NCBI GenBank assembly: GCA_016704895.1
Contig: JADIZG010000003.1
Coordinates: 95,571-159,570, forward strand
Origin: Betaproteobacteria bacterium
Lineage (GTDB): Bacteria > Pseudomonadota > Gammaproteobacteria > Burkholderiales > Casimicrobiaceae
DNA length: 64,000 nt
Reading direction: 5' to 3'
The translations under genes and the position numbers were made by a program. Under the pieces are notes generated by a model. It did not search any database, was not told the origin of the DNA, and saw only the letters and a program-made list of their open reading frames with translations. Position 1 is the stretch's first letter. Every line of letters starts with the position of its first letter. This document shows positions 7,958-17,051 of this stretch, in pieces.

Positions 7958-8689
7958 ATGGCGCCCATGCTCAAGCCCGTCGACCGCCCCGAAGGCCTCG
8001 GCGACCAGGTCTACCGGACGCTGCGCGACTACCTGGGCGGCCACGTGATCGTCCCGGGCCAGCGCCTGCAGGAAGCGCCGCTCGCGATCCAGCTCGGCGT
8101 CTCGCGCACGCCGGTGCGTGAAGCCCTCGCCCGCCTCGAGAGCGAAGGGCTGATCTCCGCCGACGGGCGCAGCTTCACCGTCCCCGTGCTGTCCGACGCC
8201 GACGTCGACGAGATCTACGAGCTGCGCGGCATGCTCGAGCCCGCGGCGCTGGCGCAGGTCGCGACTTCCGCCCCCGGCGCGAAGGCCCTCGCCAGCATCG
8301 CCGACGCGCTCAAGGAAGCCGAGACCGCCGAGCGCGCCGACGACGCCGACGCGTTCATCGAGGCCAACGCACGCTTCCACGCCGCCTGGCACGCGCTCGT
8401 CGCGAACCGAAGGCTCCTGCGCGCCATCGCGCTTTCCGCCGGCCACGTGCGCTACCTGCGCGTGCTCACGCTGAACAACGCGGCCGCCCGCAAGGCCGCG
8501 CTGGCCGGCATGAAGAACATCCTCGCGGCGCTGAAGCGGCACGATCCGGAGCGCGCCGCCCGCGTGATGCGCGAGCACCTGCAGGTCGCCCGGCACCACC
8601 TGCGCGTGGTCCTCGACGACATCGCGCGCCAGTCGACCGACCAACCCGGCGCCCCGGCGGGCGCGCGGCAACGCCAGGCGCTGCGATGA
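7958..8689 (+). CDS. GntR-family regulator, FCD (FadR-like) subgroup
   Basis: A 243-residue transcription factor. Residues about 12-75 form the winged helix with the typical GntR signature 'VSRTPVREALARLESEGLI'; residues about 90-225 are an all-helical FCD ligand-binding domain ('IYELRGMLEPAAL', 'FHAAWHALVAN'). FCD regulators usually sense small carboxylates or CoA-linked acids. ATG 7958 is used, although ATG 7967 three codons later would also serve. The stop overlaps the start of the thiolase-like gene (ATGA), so it is the first gene of the long catabolic run and very likely its regulator. Confidence 0.9.
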   Translation: MAPMLKPVDRPEGLGDQVYRTLRDYLGGHVIVPGQRLQEAPLAIQLGVSRTPVREALARLESEGLISADGRSFTVPVLSDADVDEIYELRGMLEPAALAQVATSAPGAKALASIADALKEAETAERADDADAFIEANARFHAAWHALVANRRLLRAIALSAGHVRYLRVLTLNNAAARKAALAGMKNILAALKRHDPERAARVMREHLQVARHHLRVVLDDIARQSTDQPGAPAGARQRQALR

Positions 8690-9894
8690 CTTTCCGGGCC
8701 GAAATCCCCTACGGCGCCTACTGGTCGACGCCGTTCGCGCGCTGGCAGGGCAGCCTCGCGCACCTGCACAGCGTCCAGTTCGCCGCGCACGTCGCGAAGG
8801 CGGAGCTTGCGCGCCGCGGCATCGCGCCCGAACGGATCGACCACGGCGTGCTCGGGCTGTCGGTTCCGCAGCCGCATGCGTTCTACGGGATGCCCTGGCT
8901 CGCCGGCATGGCCGGCGCGGGCAAGGTCGCCGGCCCGACCGTCATGCAGGCCTGCGCCACGGGCGTGCGCGTCCTGCTCGCCGCCGCGCAGGAGATCGAA
9001 GCCGGCATGGCCGAGGTCGCGCTGGGACTCACCTGCGACCGCACGTCGAACGGCCCCCACCTCTACTACCCGAATCCGAAGGGACCGGGCGGCACCGGCT
9101 CGCACGAGGACTGGGTGCTCGGCAACTTCGACTGCGACCCGCTCGGGCCGCACGCGATGATCGACACCGCCGAGAACGTGGCGGCCTCGCACGGGTTCAC
9201 GACCGCCGAACAGCACGAGATCGTGCTTCGCCGCGAGGAGCAGTACCGCGAGGCCCTCGCCGACGACTCGGCGTTCCTCAGGCGCTTCATGACGCTGCCG
9301 TTCGAGGTGCCGTCGGCGAACTTCCGCAAGGTGCAGGAAACGCTCACCGGGGACGAAGGCATCAACACGTCGACCGCGGAGGGGCTCGCGCGGCTCAAGC
9401 CCGTGAAGCCGGGCGGCACCGTCACGTTCGGCGCGCAGACGCACCCCGCCGACGGCAACGCCGCGATCCTGGTCGCGACGCCCGAGCGCGCGGCCGAACT
9501 GTCGTCGCAGCCGGCGATCAGGGTGCGGCTGCTCGGCTTCGGCCAGGCCCGCGTGCCGCTCGCGAGGATGCCCGAGGCGACCGTGCCGGCGGCGCGGCGC
9601 GCGCTCGAACGCGCCGGTCTCGCGATCCGGGACATCGACGCGTTCAAGACGCACAACCCGTTCGCGCTCAACGACCTCGTGTTCTCGCGCGAGATGGGGG
9701 TCGACGTCGCGAAGATGAACAACTACGGCTCGTCGCTCGTCTGGGGACACCCGCAGGCGCCGATGGGCACGCGGTCGGTGATCGAGCTGATCGAGGAACT
9801 GGCTTTGCGCGGCGGAGGCCGCGGACTGTTCGCCGGCTGCGCGGCCGGCGACTCCGCGATGGCGCTCGCGATCGAGGTCGGAGACAGACACTAG
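8686..9894 (+). CDS. Thiolase-superfamily protein (acetyl-CoA acetyltransferase / SCP-x type)
   Basis: A 402-residue thiolase-fold protein. The nucleophile is Cys90 in 'MQACATGV'; the other catalytic positions are His323 in 'THNPFALND', His355 in 'WGHPQAPMG' and Cys385 in 'GCAAGDS'. All four active-site residues expected of a thiolase are present, so it may cleave a 3-ketoacyl-CoA or condense acyl-CoAs. The sequence between is unusual for degradative thiolases and closer in style to the SCP2/unclassified group, so direction and substrate are uncertain. It overlaps the GntR gene by four bases and precedes an acyl-CoA ligase by 86 bases. Confidence 0.8.
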   Translation: MTFRAEIPYGAYWSTPFARWQGSLAHLHSVQFAAHVAKAELARRGIAPERIDHGVLGLSVPQPHAFYGMPWLAGMAGAGKVAGPTVMQACATGVRVLLAAAQEIEAGMAEVALGLTCDRTSNGPHLYYPNPKGPGGTGSHEDWVLGNFDCDPLGPHAMIDTAENVAASHGFTTAEQHEIVLRREEQYREALADDSAFLRRFMTLPFEVPSANFRKVQETLTGDEGINTSTAEGLARLKPVKPGGTVTFGAQTHPADGNAAILVATPERAAELSSQPAIRVRLLGFGQARVPLARMPEATVPAARRALERAGLAIRDIDAFKTHNPFALNDLVFSREMGVDVAKMNNYGSSLVWGHPQAPMGTRSVIELIEELALRGGGRGLFAGCAAGDSAMALAIEVGDRH

Positions 9895-9980
9895 CGATCC
9901 GGACGTCGCCACGAGAGCGACGCCGAACCGCCATCGGGTTCCGTCCCGCGCAGCGCGCGGGCCGGCCGACGGAGGAAGGG

Positions 9981-11513
9981 ATGGACCTGTCCGACTGGAT
10001 CGAGCGTCAGGCCGCGTTCGCACCCGCGAAGGCGGCGCTCGCCTGCGCCGGGCGGCGCCTGAGCTACGCCGACCTCGCGGACGAGGTCCGGCGAACGGCG
10101 GCCGCGCTCGTCGCGAGCGGCGTCGTCCGCGGCGACCGTGTGGCGCACCTGGGCTACAACGGGATCGAGCAGATCGCCCTGCTCTTCGCTTGCGCCCGGA
10201 TCGGCGCGCTGTTCGTGCCGCTGTCGTGGCGCCTCGCGCCGCCCGAGCACCGCACGATGCTCGCCGACTGCCGGCCGCGCGTGCTCGTCGCGACCGACCC
10301 GTTCGTCGAACCGACCGACGCGATCGCCGACGCGTCGGCCGGCATGGTGCGCGTGAGCATCGGCGCGCTGCGCGACGGCTGGCTGCCCTGGGAGCGCTTC
10401 CTCGATGCCGGCAACGGCACGCAGGCGGGCAGGCTCGGCGACGGAGCCGACGCGCCGGTGCTGCTCTGCTACACCTCCGGCTCGACGGGGCTCCCCAAGG
10501 GCGTCGTGCTGGCGCAGGACGCGCTGTTCCACAACGCGGTCAACAGCACGCACATGCACGACCTCTCGAGCGCCGACGTCGTGCTGACGACGCTGCCGCT
10601 CTTCCACGTCGGCGGCCTCAACATCCAGACGCTGCCGGCGCTGCACGCCGGCGCGACCGTCGTGCTGCATCCGCGCTTCGAGCCGCCCCAGGTGATCGAC
10701 GCGCTCGAGCGCGAGGGGGTCACGCTGACCGTGCTCGTGCCCGCCCAGCTCGAGCTCCTGGCCCGCGACCCGCGCTGGCAGCACGCCGATCTCTCGCGGC
10801 TGCGCTCGATCACGACCGGGTCGACGATCATCGGCGAAGGGTTCGTGCGCAAGAACCTCCACCGCGGCGTGCCGCTCATGCAGGTCTACGGATCGACCGA
10901 GACCTGTCCGATCGCCGCCTACCAGCGCCGCGACGACGCCCCGCGGCATCCGGGATCGATCGGCAAGCCGGCGCTGCACTGCGAGCTCCGGCTCGTCGAC
11001 GACCTGGGCCGCGACGTCGCCGCCGGCGAGTCCGGCGAGATCTGGGTCCGGGGGCCCAACGTGATGGACGGCTACTGGGACAAGCCTCGCGAGACGGCCG
11101 CGGTCCTCGCAGACGGCTGGTACCGCACCGGCGACGTCGCGCACGCCGACGCCGAAGGCTGGCTCTACGTCGACGGACGCCGCCGCGACGTGATCATCTC
11201 CGGCGGCGAGAACGTCTACCCGGCCGAGATCGAGAACGTGCTGGCCACCTGCCCCGAGATCGCCGAGGTGGCGGTCGTCGGACGGCCCGACGAGCGCTGG
11301 GGCGAGGCCGTGGTCGCGATCGTCGTGCCCGCGAACGGCGCGCATCTCTCGCGCGAAGCGGTGTGCGCGCTCCTCGACGGCCGGGTCGCCCGCTACAAGT
11401 ATCCGCGCGACGTCGTCTTCGCCGACACCCTGCCCCGCACCGCGCTCGGCAAGGTCAAGCGCGAGGACCTGAAGCGCCTGGCGCGGCACGAGAGCGCCGC
11501 GGGGTCGGCATGA
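9981..11513 (+). CDS. AMP-forming acyl-CoA ligase
   Basis: A 510-residue ANL-superfamily enzyme with a strong GGAGGAAGGG ribosome-binding site just before ATG 9981. Adenylation motif 'YTSGSTGLPKG' lies near residue 166; 'YGSTET', 'GWYRTGDVA' and the hinge 'GRRRDVIISGGENVYPAEIE' follow, and the C-terminal lysine is in 'PRTALGKVKRE'. It would activate a carboxylic acid with ATP and CoA. As the only ligase of this run, it probably makes the CoA ester on which the neighbouring acyl-CoA dehydrogenase, B12 mutase and CoA-transferase act. The substrate cannot be read from sequence. Confidence 0.88.
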   Translation: MDLSDWIERQAAFAPAKAALACAGRRLSYADLADEVRRTAAALVASGVVRGDRVAHLGYNGIEQIALLFACARIGALFVPLSWRLAPPEHRTMLADCRPRVLVATDPFVEPTDAIADASAGMVRVSIGALRDGWLPWERFLDAGNGTQAGRLGDGADAPVLLCYTSGSTGLPKGVVLAQDALFHNAVNSTHMHDLSSADVVLTTLPLFHVGGLNIQTLPALHAGATVVLHPRFEPPQVIDALEREGVTLTVLVPAQLELLARDPRWQHADLSRLRSITTGSTIIGEGFVRKNLHRGVPLMQVYGSTETCPIAAYQRRDDAPRHPGSIGKPALHCELRLVDDLGRDVAAGESGEIWVRGPNVMDGYWDKPRETAAVLADGWYRTGDVAHADAEGWLYVDGRRRDVIISGGENVYPAEIENVLATCPEIAEVAVVGRPDERWGEAVVAIVVPANGAHLSREAVCALLDGRVARYKYPRDVVFADTLPRTALGKVKREDLKRLARHESAAGSA

Positions 11514-11564
11514 ATGCGGCAAGGCTGGGAGAGGTTGCCCGGTGAACGAGCGAAAGGATTCCTG

Positions 11565-13695
11565 ATGGGCGCCAGAATCGGCATCGACGTCGGCGGCACG
11601 TTCACCGACTTCATCCTCACCCGCGACGACGCACCGCCGCTGCTGCACAAGGTGCTGTCGACGCCGGCCGACCCGTCGATCGCGGTGGTCACCGGCCTCG
11701 CCGAGCTCGCGGCGATGGTCGACCATGACGCGCGGCGTCGAGTCGTTCGTCGCCTCGATCGAGACGATCGTCCACGGGACCACGGTCGCCACCAACGCCA
11801 CGCTCACCGGCACGGGCGCGAAATCGGCGCTGCTCACGACCGAGGGCATCCGCGACGCGCTCGAAATGCGGCGCGGCATCCGCGAGGAGCAGTACAACAA
11901 CGCCTACACGAACGTGAAGCCGCTGGTGCCGCGGTACCTTCGGGCCGGCGTGAAGGGCCGCCTCGACCGGGCGGGCCGCGAAGTCGCGCCGCTCGACCTC
12001 GCCGGCATCGACGCCGCGATCGCGGAATTCCGCCGCGAGGGCGTCGAGGCGGTGTCGATCTGCTTCATGAACTCGTACGCGAACCCCGCGCACGAGGCCG
12101 CGGCGGCCGAACGCGTGCGCGCCGCGATGCCCGACGCCTTCCTGACGGTCTCCTCGACGCTGCTGCCCTCGATCCGCTTCTACGAGCGCGTCTCGACGAC
12201 CGCGCTCAACTCGTACGTCGGCCCCAAGCTCAATCGCTACGTCGAGCAGCTGGTGAGCCGCCTCGCGTCCGCCGGCTTCCGGGGGACGCTGCTCATCATG
12301 CAGAGCAACGGCGGCGTGATGGCGCCCGAGGTCGCGAGGTCGAGTCCCGCGCTGACGCTGCTCTCGGGCCCGGCCGGCGGGCCCGGCGCCGGCCTCTTCT
12401 ACGCGAAGGCGCTCGGCACCGACCGCGCGATCACGACCGACATGGGAGGCACGAGCTTCGAGGCGTCGGTGGCCGTGGGCGCGCCGCTCCTCGTCAACGA
12501 CGGCGAGATCGCCCGCCACAAGATCGCGCTGCCGATGCTCGACATCCACACGATCGGCGCGGGCGGCGGATCGATCGGCTGGCTCGATCCGGGCGGCATG
12601 CTGAGGATGGGCCCGCAGAGCGCCGGCGCCGACCCCGGCCCGGCCTGCTACCAGAAGGGCGGCACGCTGCCCGCCTCGACCGACGCGAACCTGGTGCTGG
12701 GCTATCTCGACCCCGACTACTTCGCGGGCGGGCGCATGCGCCTGTCGGTCGACGCGTCGCGCGAGGCGATCCGCCGCCACATCGCCGAGCCGATGGGGCT
12801 GTCGATCGAGGACGCGGCGGCCGGCATGTTCCGCGTCGTCTGCAACAACATGGCGCAGGGCGTGCGCGAGGTGACGATCAAGCGCGGCTGGGACCCGCGC
12901 GAGTTCCCGTTCGTCGCCGCAGGCGGCGCCGGCCCGATCCACTCGTGCCAGATCTGCAACGAGCTCGAGATTCCGCTGCAGATCGTTCCACGCGAGTCGT
13001 CGGTGCTCTGCGCGATGGGCATGCTTCTCTCGGACCTCCAGCACGACTTCGTGCGCACGTTCGTCGCCGGCCTCTCGACGCTGGACTGGTCGCGCCTGGG
13101 CGTGCTGGTCGACGAGATGATCGCCGAGGGCGATCGGCAGCTCGACGCCGAACGCATCCCCGCGTCGCGTCGCCGCTACGCCGTCAAGCTCGACTGCCGG
13201 TACGTCAAGCAGTTCCACGAGGTCGGCGTCGACGTGCCGCGCGAGGCGATCCGCGCCAGAGACGCGGCCGCGATCGCCGCCGGACTGCACCGCGAGCACA
13301 ACCGGCTCTACGGCTACTCGCTCGAGCACGAGAACGCGCCGGTCGAGATCATCAACGTCCGCGTGCAGGCGCTGGGCAGCGTCGACAAGCCGCGCCATCC
13401 CGAGGAGGCGTGGTGCGACGCGCCCGCGACCGCCGCGCTCAAGGGCCGGCGTGCCGCCTACGTGCCCGAGGACGGCGCGTTCCGCAGCGTGCCGGTCTAC
13501 GACGGCCACAGGCTCCGCTACGGGCAGCGCATCGCGGGTCCCGCCATCGTCGAGGAAGTGACGACGGCGATCGTGCTGACCGGCGCCTGGGACGCGATCG
13601 TCGACCGCTACGGCTCGTTCGTGCTCCACCGCAAGGGCCGAGACGACCTGGTCGCGCCGGTGCTCGAGTCCCGCAAGCAGGAAACGACGGCCTGA
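11565..13695 (+). CDS. HyuA-type hydantoinase/oxoprolinase/carboxylase ATPase subunit, frameshifted
   Basis: A hydantoinase A/oxoprolinase-family subunit split over two frames. The first 50-odd codons, from ATG 11565 (GAAAGGA upstream), hold the phosphate-binding loop 'GIDVGGTFTDFIL'. Near 11710-11725 the reading moves by one (one extra base or two missing) and continues from about 11725 with 'ETIVHGTTVATNATL', 'LSGPAGGPGAG', 'TDMGGTSFEAS' and 'AGGAGPIHS' to TGA 13693-13695. Together they make about 710 residues, a normal length. HyuA and HyuB partners couple ATP to cleavage of cyclic amides (hydantoin, 5-oxoproline, caprolactam) or to carboxylation of ketones (acetone, acetophenone). If only the part from ATG 11725 were made, it would lack the first ATP-binding loop. 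Confidence 0.8.
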
Positions 13696-13706
13696 AGGAG
13701 CAAGCA

Positions 13707-15380
13707 TTGAAGATCGATCCGATCCTGTTGTCGGTGTACGCGCGGACGTTCAAGTCCATCACCGACGAGATGAGCATCTCGATGCAGCAGACGACCCGCT
13801 CGCCGATCCTGTGCGAGGCGAAGGACTTCGTCACCGGCCTCTACGACGCGGAGGGCCGGATGCTGGAGCAGACCGAGAACCTTCCGATCCTCGCGTTCTC
13901 GCTCGCGCCGGTCTGCAAGCACATCAAGGCCACGTTCGGCGACGACATCTATCCGGGCGACGTGTTCTTCCACAACGACGTGTTCACGCTCGGCAACCAG
14001 AACAACGACGTCGCCGCGTTCAAGCCGGTGTTCTTCGAAGGCCGGCTGGTCGCGTGGACCGCCGTCAAGGGACACCAGGCCGACATCGGCGGCGCGGTGG
14101 CGGGCGGCTACAACCCGAACGCGACCGAGGTGTGGCAGGAGGCGCTGCGCATCCCGGCCGTCAAGGTGATCGAGAAGGGGAAGCTCCGCAAGGACGTCTG
14201 GGAGCTGATCTTCGCCAACATCCGCCTCGACATCGTGCGCCACGACATGCAGGCCGAGATCGGCGCCTGCACGATCGGCGAGCGGCGCTTCGTCGAGCTG
14301 CTCGGCAAGTACGGCCGCGAGCACTTCGAGGCGCACAAGGTCGCGCTGTTCGACGCGACGCGCCGGATGATGGAGGCCGAGATCGGCAAGATCCCGAACG
14401 GCCGCTATTCGGGCGAAGGCCGGATCTACTACGACGGCCGGCACGAGGGCTCCGAGTTCACGATCCGCGTCGACATCGACGTCGAGGACCGGAAGATCCG
14501 CTTCGACTACTCGCGCACGGACGCCCAGACGAACGGCTTCGTCAACGGAACGTTCACGTCGAGCGCGTCGGCGACGATCCTGACGCTGCTGCAGATGATC
14601 AACCCGGACATTCCGCACAACGAGGGGATGGTCGAGCCGGTCGAGATCGTGATCCCCGAGGGCACGGTCCTCAACGCCTCCTATCCGAAGGCCACGACGT
14701 TCGGCAACCACCTGTGCCCGCCGAACGCCGATGCGATCCAGCGCGCGCTCGCGCCCGCCCTGCCCGACCGGGTCACGGCCGGCTGGAACAACCTGCTCTG
14801 CTCGCTCACGACCGGGATCGACCCGGAAAAGAAGGACAAGTACGTCGACATCGGTTTCATGGGGTTGAAGGGCGGCTCGGGCGCGATGCGCGGCACCGAC
14901 GGCTACGACCACATCGGGATGATCGACGCGTCGGGCGGCCTGCTCGACCAGGACTACGAGATGTTCGAGCAGCAGACGCCGCATCTGCTGATCCGCCACG
15001 AGTACCTGCCCGATTCCGCGGGCGCGGGCCAGTGGCGCGGCGGGCTCGGCGTCGAGACGGTCTTCCGGATCGGCTCCGACGACACGCAGCTGGTCACGTT
15101 CGGCGACGGCGATTTCGAGCCCGCGTTCGGGCTCTTCGGCGGCGGCAGCGGCACGCTCAACTTCATCCGCCTCACCTATCCCGACGGCCGCGAGGTCGTG
15201 CCGAAGAACAAGGACCTGATCACCGGCGTGCCGAAGGGGACGATCTACCACCAGCAGGCGGGCGGCGGCGGCGGCTACGGCGACCCGAAGCGGCGCGAGC
15301 GGGCGCAGGTCCGCGAGGAAGTCCGCAACGGCGTGATCTCGCCTGCCGTGGCGCGCGACGTCTATGGCATGACCGAGTAG
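13707..15380 (+). CDS. HyuB-type hydantoinase/oxoprolinase/carboxylase subunit
   Basis: A 557-residue hydantoinase B family protein. TTG 13707 is chosen as start: AAGGAG ends seven bases before it and family homology begins at once ('KIDPILLSVYARTFKSITDEM'). Other family marks are 'MQQTTRSPILCEAKDF', 'DIYPGDVFFHNDVF', 'GHQADIGG' and the glycine-rich end 'HQQAGGGGGYGDP'. It lies 11 bases after HyuA and must form a complex with it. It is intact, which argues that the HyuA frameshift may be a sequence error. Candidate reactions are ATP-driven opening of a lactam or imide, or carboxylation of a ketone. Confidence 0.88.
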   Translation: MKIDPILLSVYARTFKSITDEMSISMQQTTRSPILCEAKDFVTGLYDAEGRMLEQTENLPILAFSLAPVCKHIKATFGDDIYPGDVFFHNDVFTLGNQNNDVAAFKPVFFEGRLVAWTAVKGHQADIGGAVAGGYNPNATEVWQEALRIPAVKVIEKGKLRKDVWELIFANIRLDIVRHDMQAEIGACTIGERRFVELLGKYGREHFEAHKVALFDATRRMMEAEIGKIPNGRYSGEGRIYYDGRHEGSEFTIRVDIDVEDRKIRFDYSRTDAQTNGFVNGTFTSSASATILTLLQMINPDIPHNEGMVEPVEIVIPEGTVLNASYPKATTFGNHLCPPNADAIQRALAPALPDRVTAGWNNLLCSLTTGIDPEKKDKYVDIGFMGLKGGSGAMRGTDGYDHIGMIDASGGLLDQDYEMFEQQTPHLLIRHEYLPDSAGAGQWRGGLGVETVFRIGSDDTQLVTFGDGDFEPAFGLFGGGSGTLNFIRLTYPDGREVVPKNKDLITGVPKGTIYHQQAGGGGGYGDPKRRERAQVREEVRNGVISPAVARDVYGMTE

Positions 15381-15425
15381 TGACGACGCCGCTGTGAATT
15401 CGCGCCTCGCACCTGTGCCGACCCG

Positions 15426-15451
15426 CCCTCTCCCCGCCTGCGGGGAGAGGG
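15426..15451. repeat. REP-like intergenic palindrome
   Basis: A perfect 12-base stem, CCCTCTCCCCGC / GCGGGGAGAGGG, with a two-base loop, followed by CCGGGGTGAGGGGC. It fills the gap between hyuB and the acyl-CoA dehydrogenase gene. This is the form of the short palindromic repeats spread through many proteobacterial genomes. A related GGGGTGAGGGGC stretch occurs at about 33886-33897, where a gene is cut off. It may also act as a transcript-stabilising or terminating hairpin, although there is no run of T. Confidence 0.55.
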
Positions 15452-15505
15452 CCGGGGTGAGGGGCAAGCGGCCAGCCGCGTCCCCGACCGATCGGATGAC
15501 CCTCG

Positions 15506-16639
15506 ATGGACTTCGCGCTTACCTCCGAGCAGCAGCAGATCCGCGACACGTTCGCGCGGTTCGTCGACGCCGAAGTGGCGCCGCGCGCTGCCGCGATCGA
15601 CGATGCGCACGCATATCCGCGCGAGCTGGTCCGCAAGCTCGCGGACCTCGGCTTCTTCGGCATGCGCTATCCGGAGGACGCCGGCGGTCTGGGGCTCGAC
15701 CTCTCGACCTTCTGCCTCGCGCTCGCCGAGATCGCCCGCGGCTCGATGTCGCTCGCCGGGTGCGCGGCGATGCAGGCGCTGATGGGCACGAAGTTCCTGC
15801 AGCTCCTGGGCAACGCCGACATCCTCGGCCGGCTGTTCAAGCCCGCGCTGGCCGGCGAGAAGATCGGCGCGATCTGCATGACCGAGCCCAACGCCGGCTC
15901 GGACCTCGACGGCATCGCGACGACGGCTCGCAAGGTCGACGGCGGCTACGTGCTCGACGGCCAGAAGACCTGGGTGACGGCCGCGCCGGTCGCCGACTTC
16001 TTCACCGTGTTCGCGCGGGCCGGCGAGGCGAGGAAGCTCACGATCTTCCTGGTCGAGCGCGACTTCCCCGGCGTCACCGTCGGGCGCGCGATCGAGAAGA
16101 TGGGGGTGTGGGCGCTGCCGACTTCCGAGCTCGCGTTCGCCGACTGCTTCGTCCCCGACAGCCACCGGCTCTCGCGCGTCGAAGGCGACGGCGAGGAGCA
16201 CCTGAAGAAGACGCTGGCCGAGATCCGGATCATCACCGGCGCGATGGCGCTCGGCGTGTCCCGCGCCGCGCTCGACGAGGCGACCCGATACGCAGGCGAG
16301 CGGCAGCAGTTCGGCAAGCCGATCAACCGCTTCCAGGCGATCCAGTCGAAGCTCGCCGAGATGGCGACCGATCACGAGGCCGCCGTCCACATGGTCCGCT
16401 ACGCAGCCTGGTGCCGAGACACCGGCGCGCCGCATCACAAGGAAGCCGCGATGGCGAAGCTGTTCGCGACCGAGGCGGCGGCGCGCATCTGCGACCAGGC
16501 GGCGCGCGTGCTGGCCTCCTACGGCTACGCGATGGAATTCCCGGTGCAGCGTTACCTGCGCGACGTCCGATTCACGCTGATCGGCGGAGGCACGAGCGAG
16601 ATCCTGAAACTCATCATCGCCAAGGAGTTGACGAGGTGA
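15506..16639 (+). CDS. Acyl-CoA dehydrogenase
   Basis: A 377-residue flavoprotein of the acyl-CoA dehydrogenase family. 'ICMTEPNAGSDLDG' and 'GQKTWVTAA' mark the FAD/substrate region, and 'ERQQFGKPINRFQAIQSKLAEM' the C-terminal helical domain. The glutamate of the usual C-terminal 'YEGT' motif is absent ('IGGGTSEI'); a glutamate in 'ALDEATRY' lies where long-chain and isovaleryl-CoA dehydrogenases keep their catalytic base. It would introduce an alpha,beta double bond into the acyl-CoA handled by this cluster. It stands four bases before the B12-binding subunit gene. Confidence 0.9.
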   Translation: MDFALTSEQQQIRDTFARFVDAEVAPRAAAIDDAHAYPRELVRKLADLGFFGMRYPEDAGGLGLDLSTFCLALAEIARGSMSLAGCAAMQALMGTKFLQLLGNADILGRLFKPALAGEKIGAICMTEPNAGSDLDGIATTARKVDGGYVLDGQKTWVTAAPVADFFTVFARAGEARKLTIFLVERDFPGVTVGRAIEKMGVWALPTSELAFADCFVPDSHRLSRVEGDGEEHLKKTLAEIRIITGAMALGVSRAALDEATRYAGERQQFGKPINRFQAIQSKLAEMATDHEAAVHMVRYAAWCRDTGAPHHKEAAMAKLFATEAAARICDQAARVLASYGYAMEFPVQRYLRDVRFTLIGGGTSEILKLIIAKELTR

Positions 16640-16643
16640 AACC

Positions 16644-17051
16644 GTGAACACGACGGCACGCACGCGACCGATCAAGGTGGTCCTGGCGAAGCCGGGGCTC
16701 GACGGGCACGACCAGGGCGCCAAGGTGGTCGTGCGCGCGCTGATGGCGGCCGGCATGGAGGTCATCTACACCGGCCTGCGCCAGACCCCGGAGGCCGTCG
16801 CGCGGATCGCGCTCGAGGAGGACGTGGACGTGATCGCGCTGTCCAGCATGGCGGGATCGCACCTCGCGTTCTGCCGGCGCCTGAAGCCGCTGCTCGACGA
16901 GGCCGGGCTCGACGACAAGCTCTGGATCATCGGCGGCAACCTGCCGCGCCAGGACCACGACGCGCTGCGCGGGCTGGGCTTCAAGGGCGTGTTCCCGACC
17001 GGATCGCGCCTCGACGAGATCACCGGCTTCATCGAAAGGAACCTACCGTGA
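16644..17051 (+). CDS. B12-binding small subunit of an acyl-CoA mutase
   Basis: A 135-residue stand-alone cobalamin-binding domain. The DxHxxG motif is intact: Asp20, His22 and Gly25 in 'KPGLDGHDQGAKVV', with Lys16 completing the Lys-Asp-His relay that tunes the cobalt ligand. 'SSMAGSHL' and 'IIGGNLP' form the rest of the nucleotide-tail pocket. Start is GTG 16644. The stop overlaps the GTG of the catalytic subunit gene (17048), the usual arrangement for split mutases of the isobutyryl-/hydroxyisobutyryl-CoA mutase kind. Confidence 0.92.
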   Translation: MNTTARTRPIKVVLAKPGLDGHDQGAKVVVRALMAAGMEVIYTGLRQTPEAVARIALEEDVDVIALSSMAGSHLAFCRRLKPLLDEAGLDDKLWIIGGNLPRQDHDALRGLGFKGVFPTGSRLDEITGFIERNLP

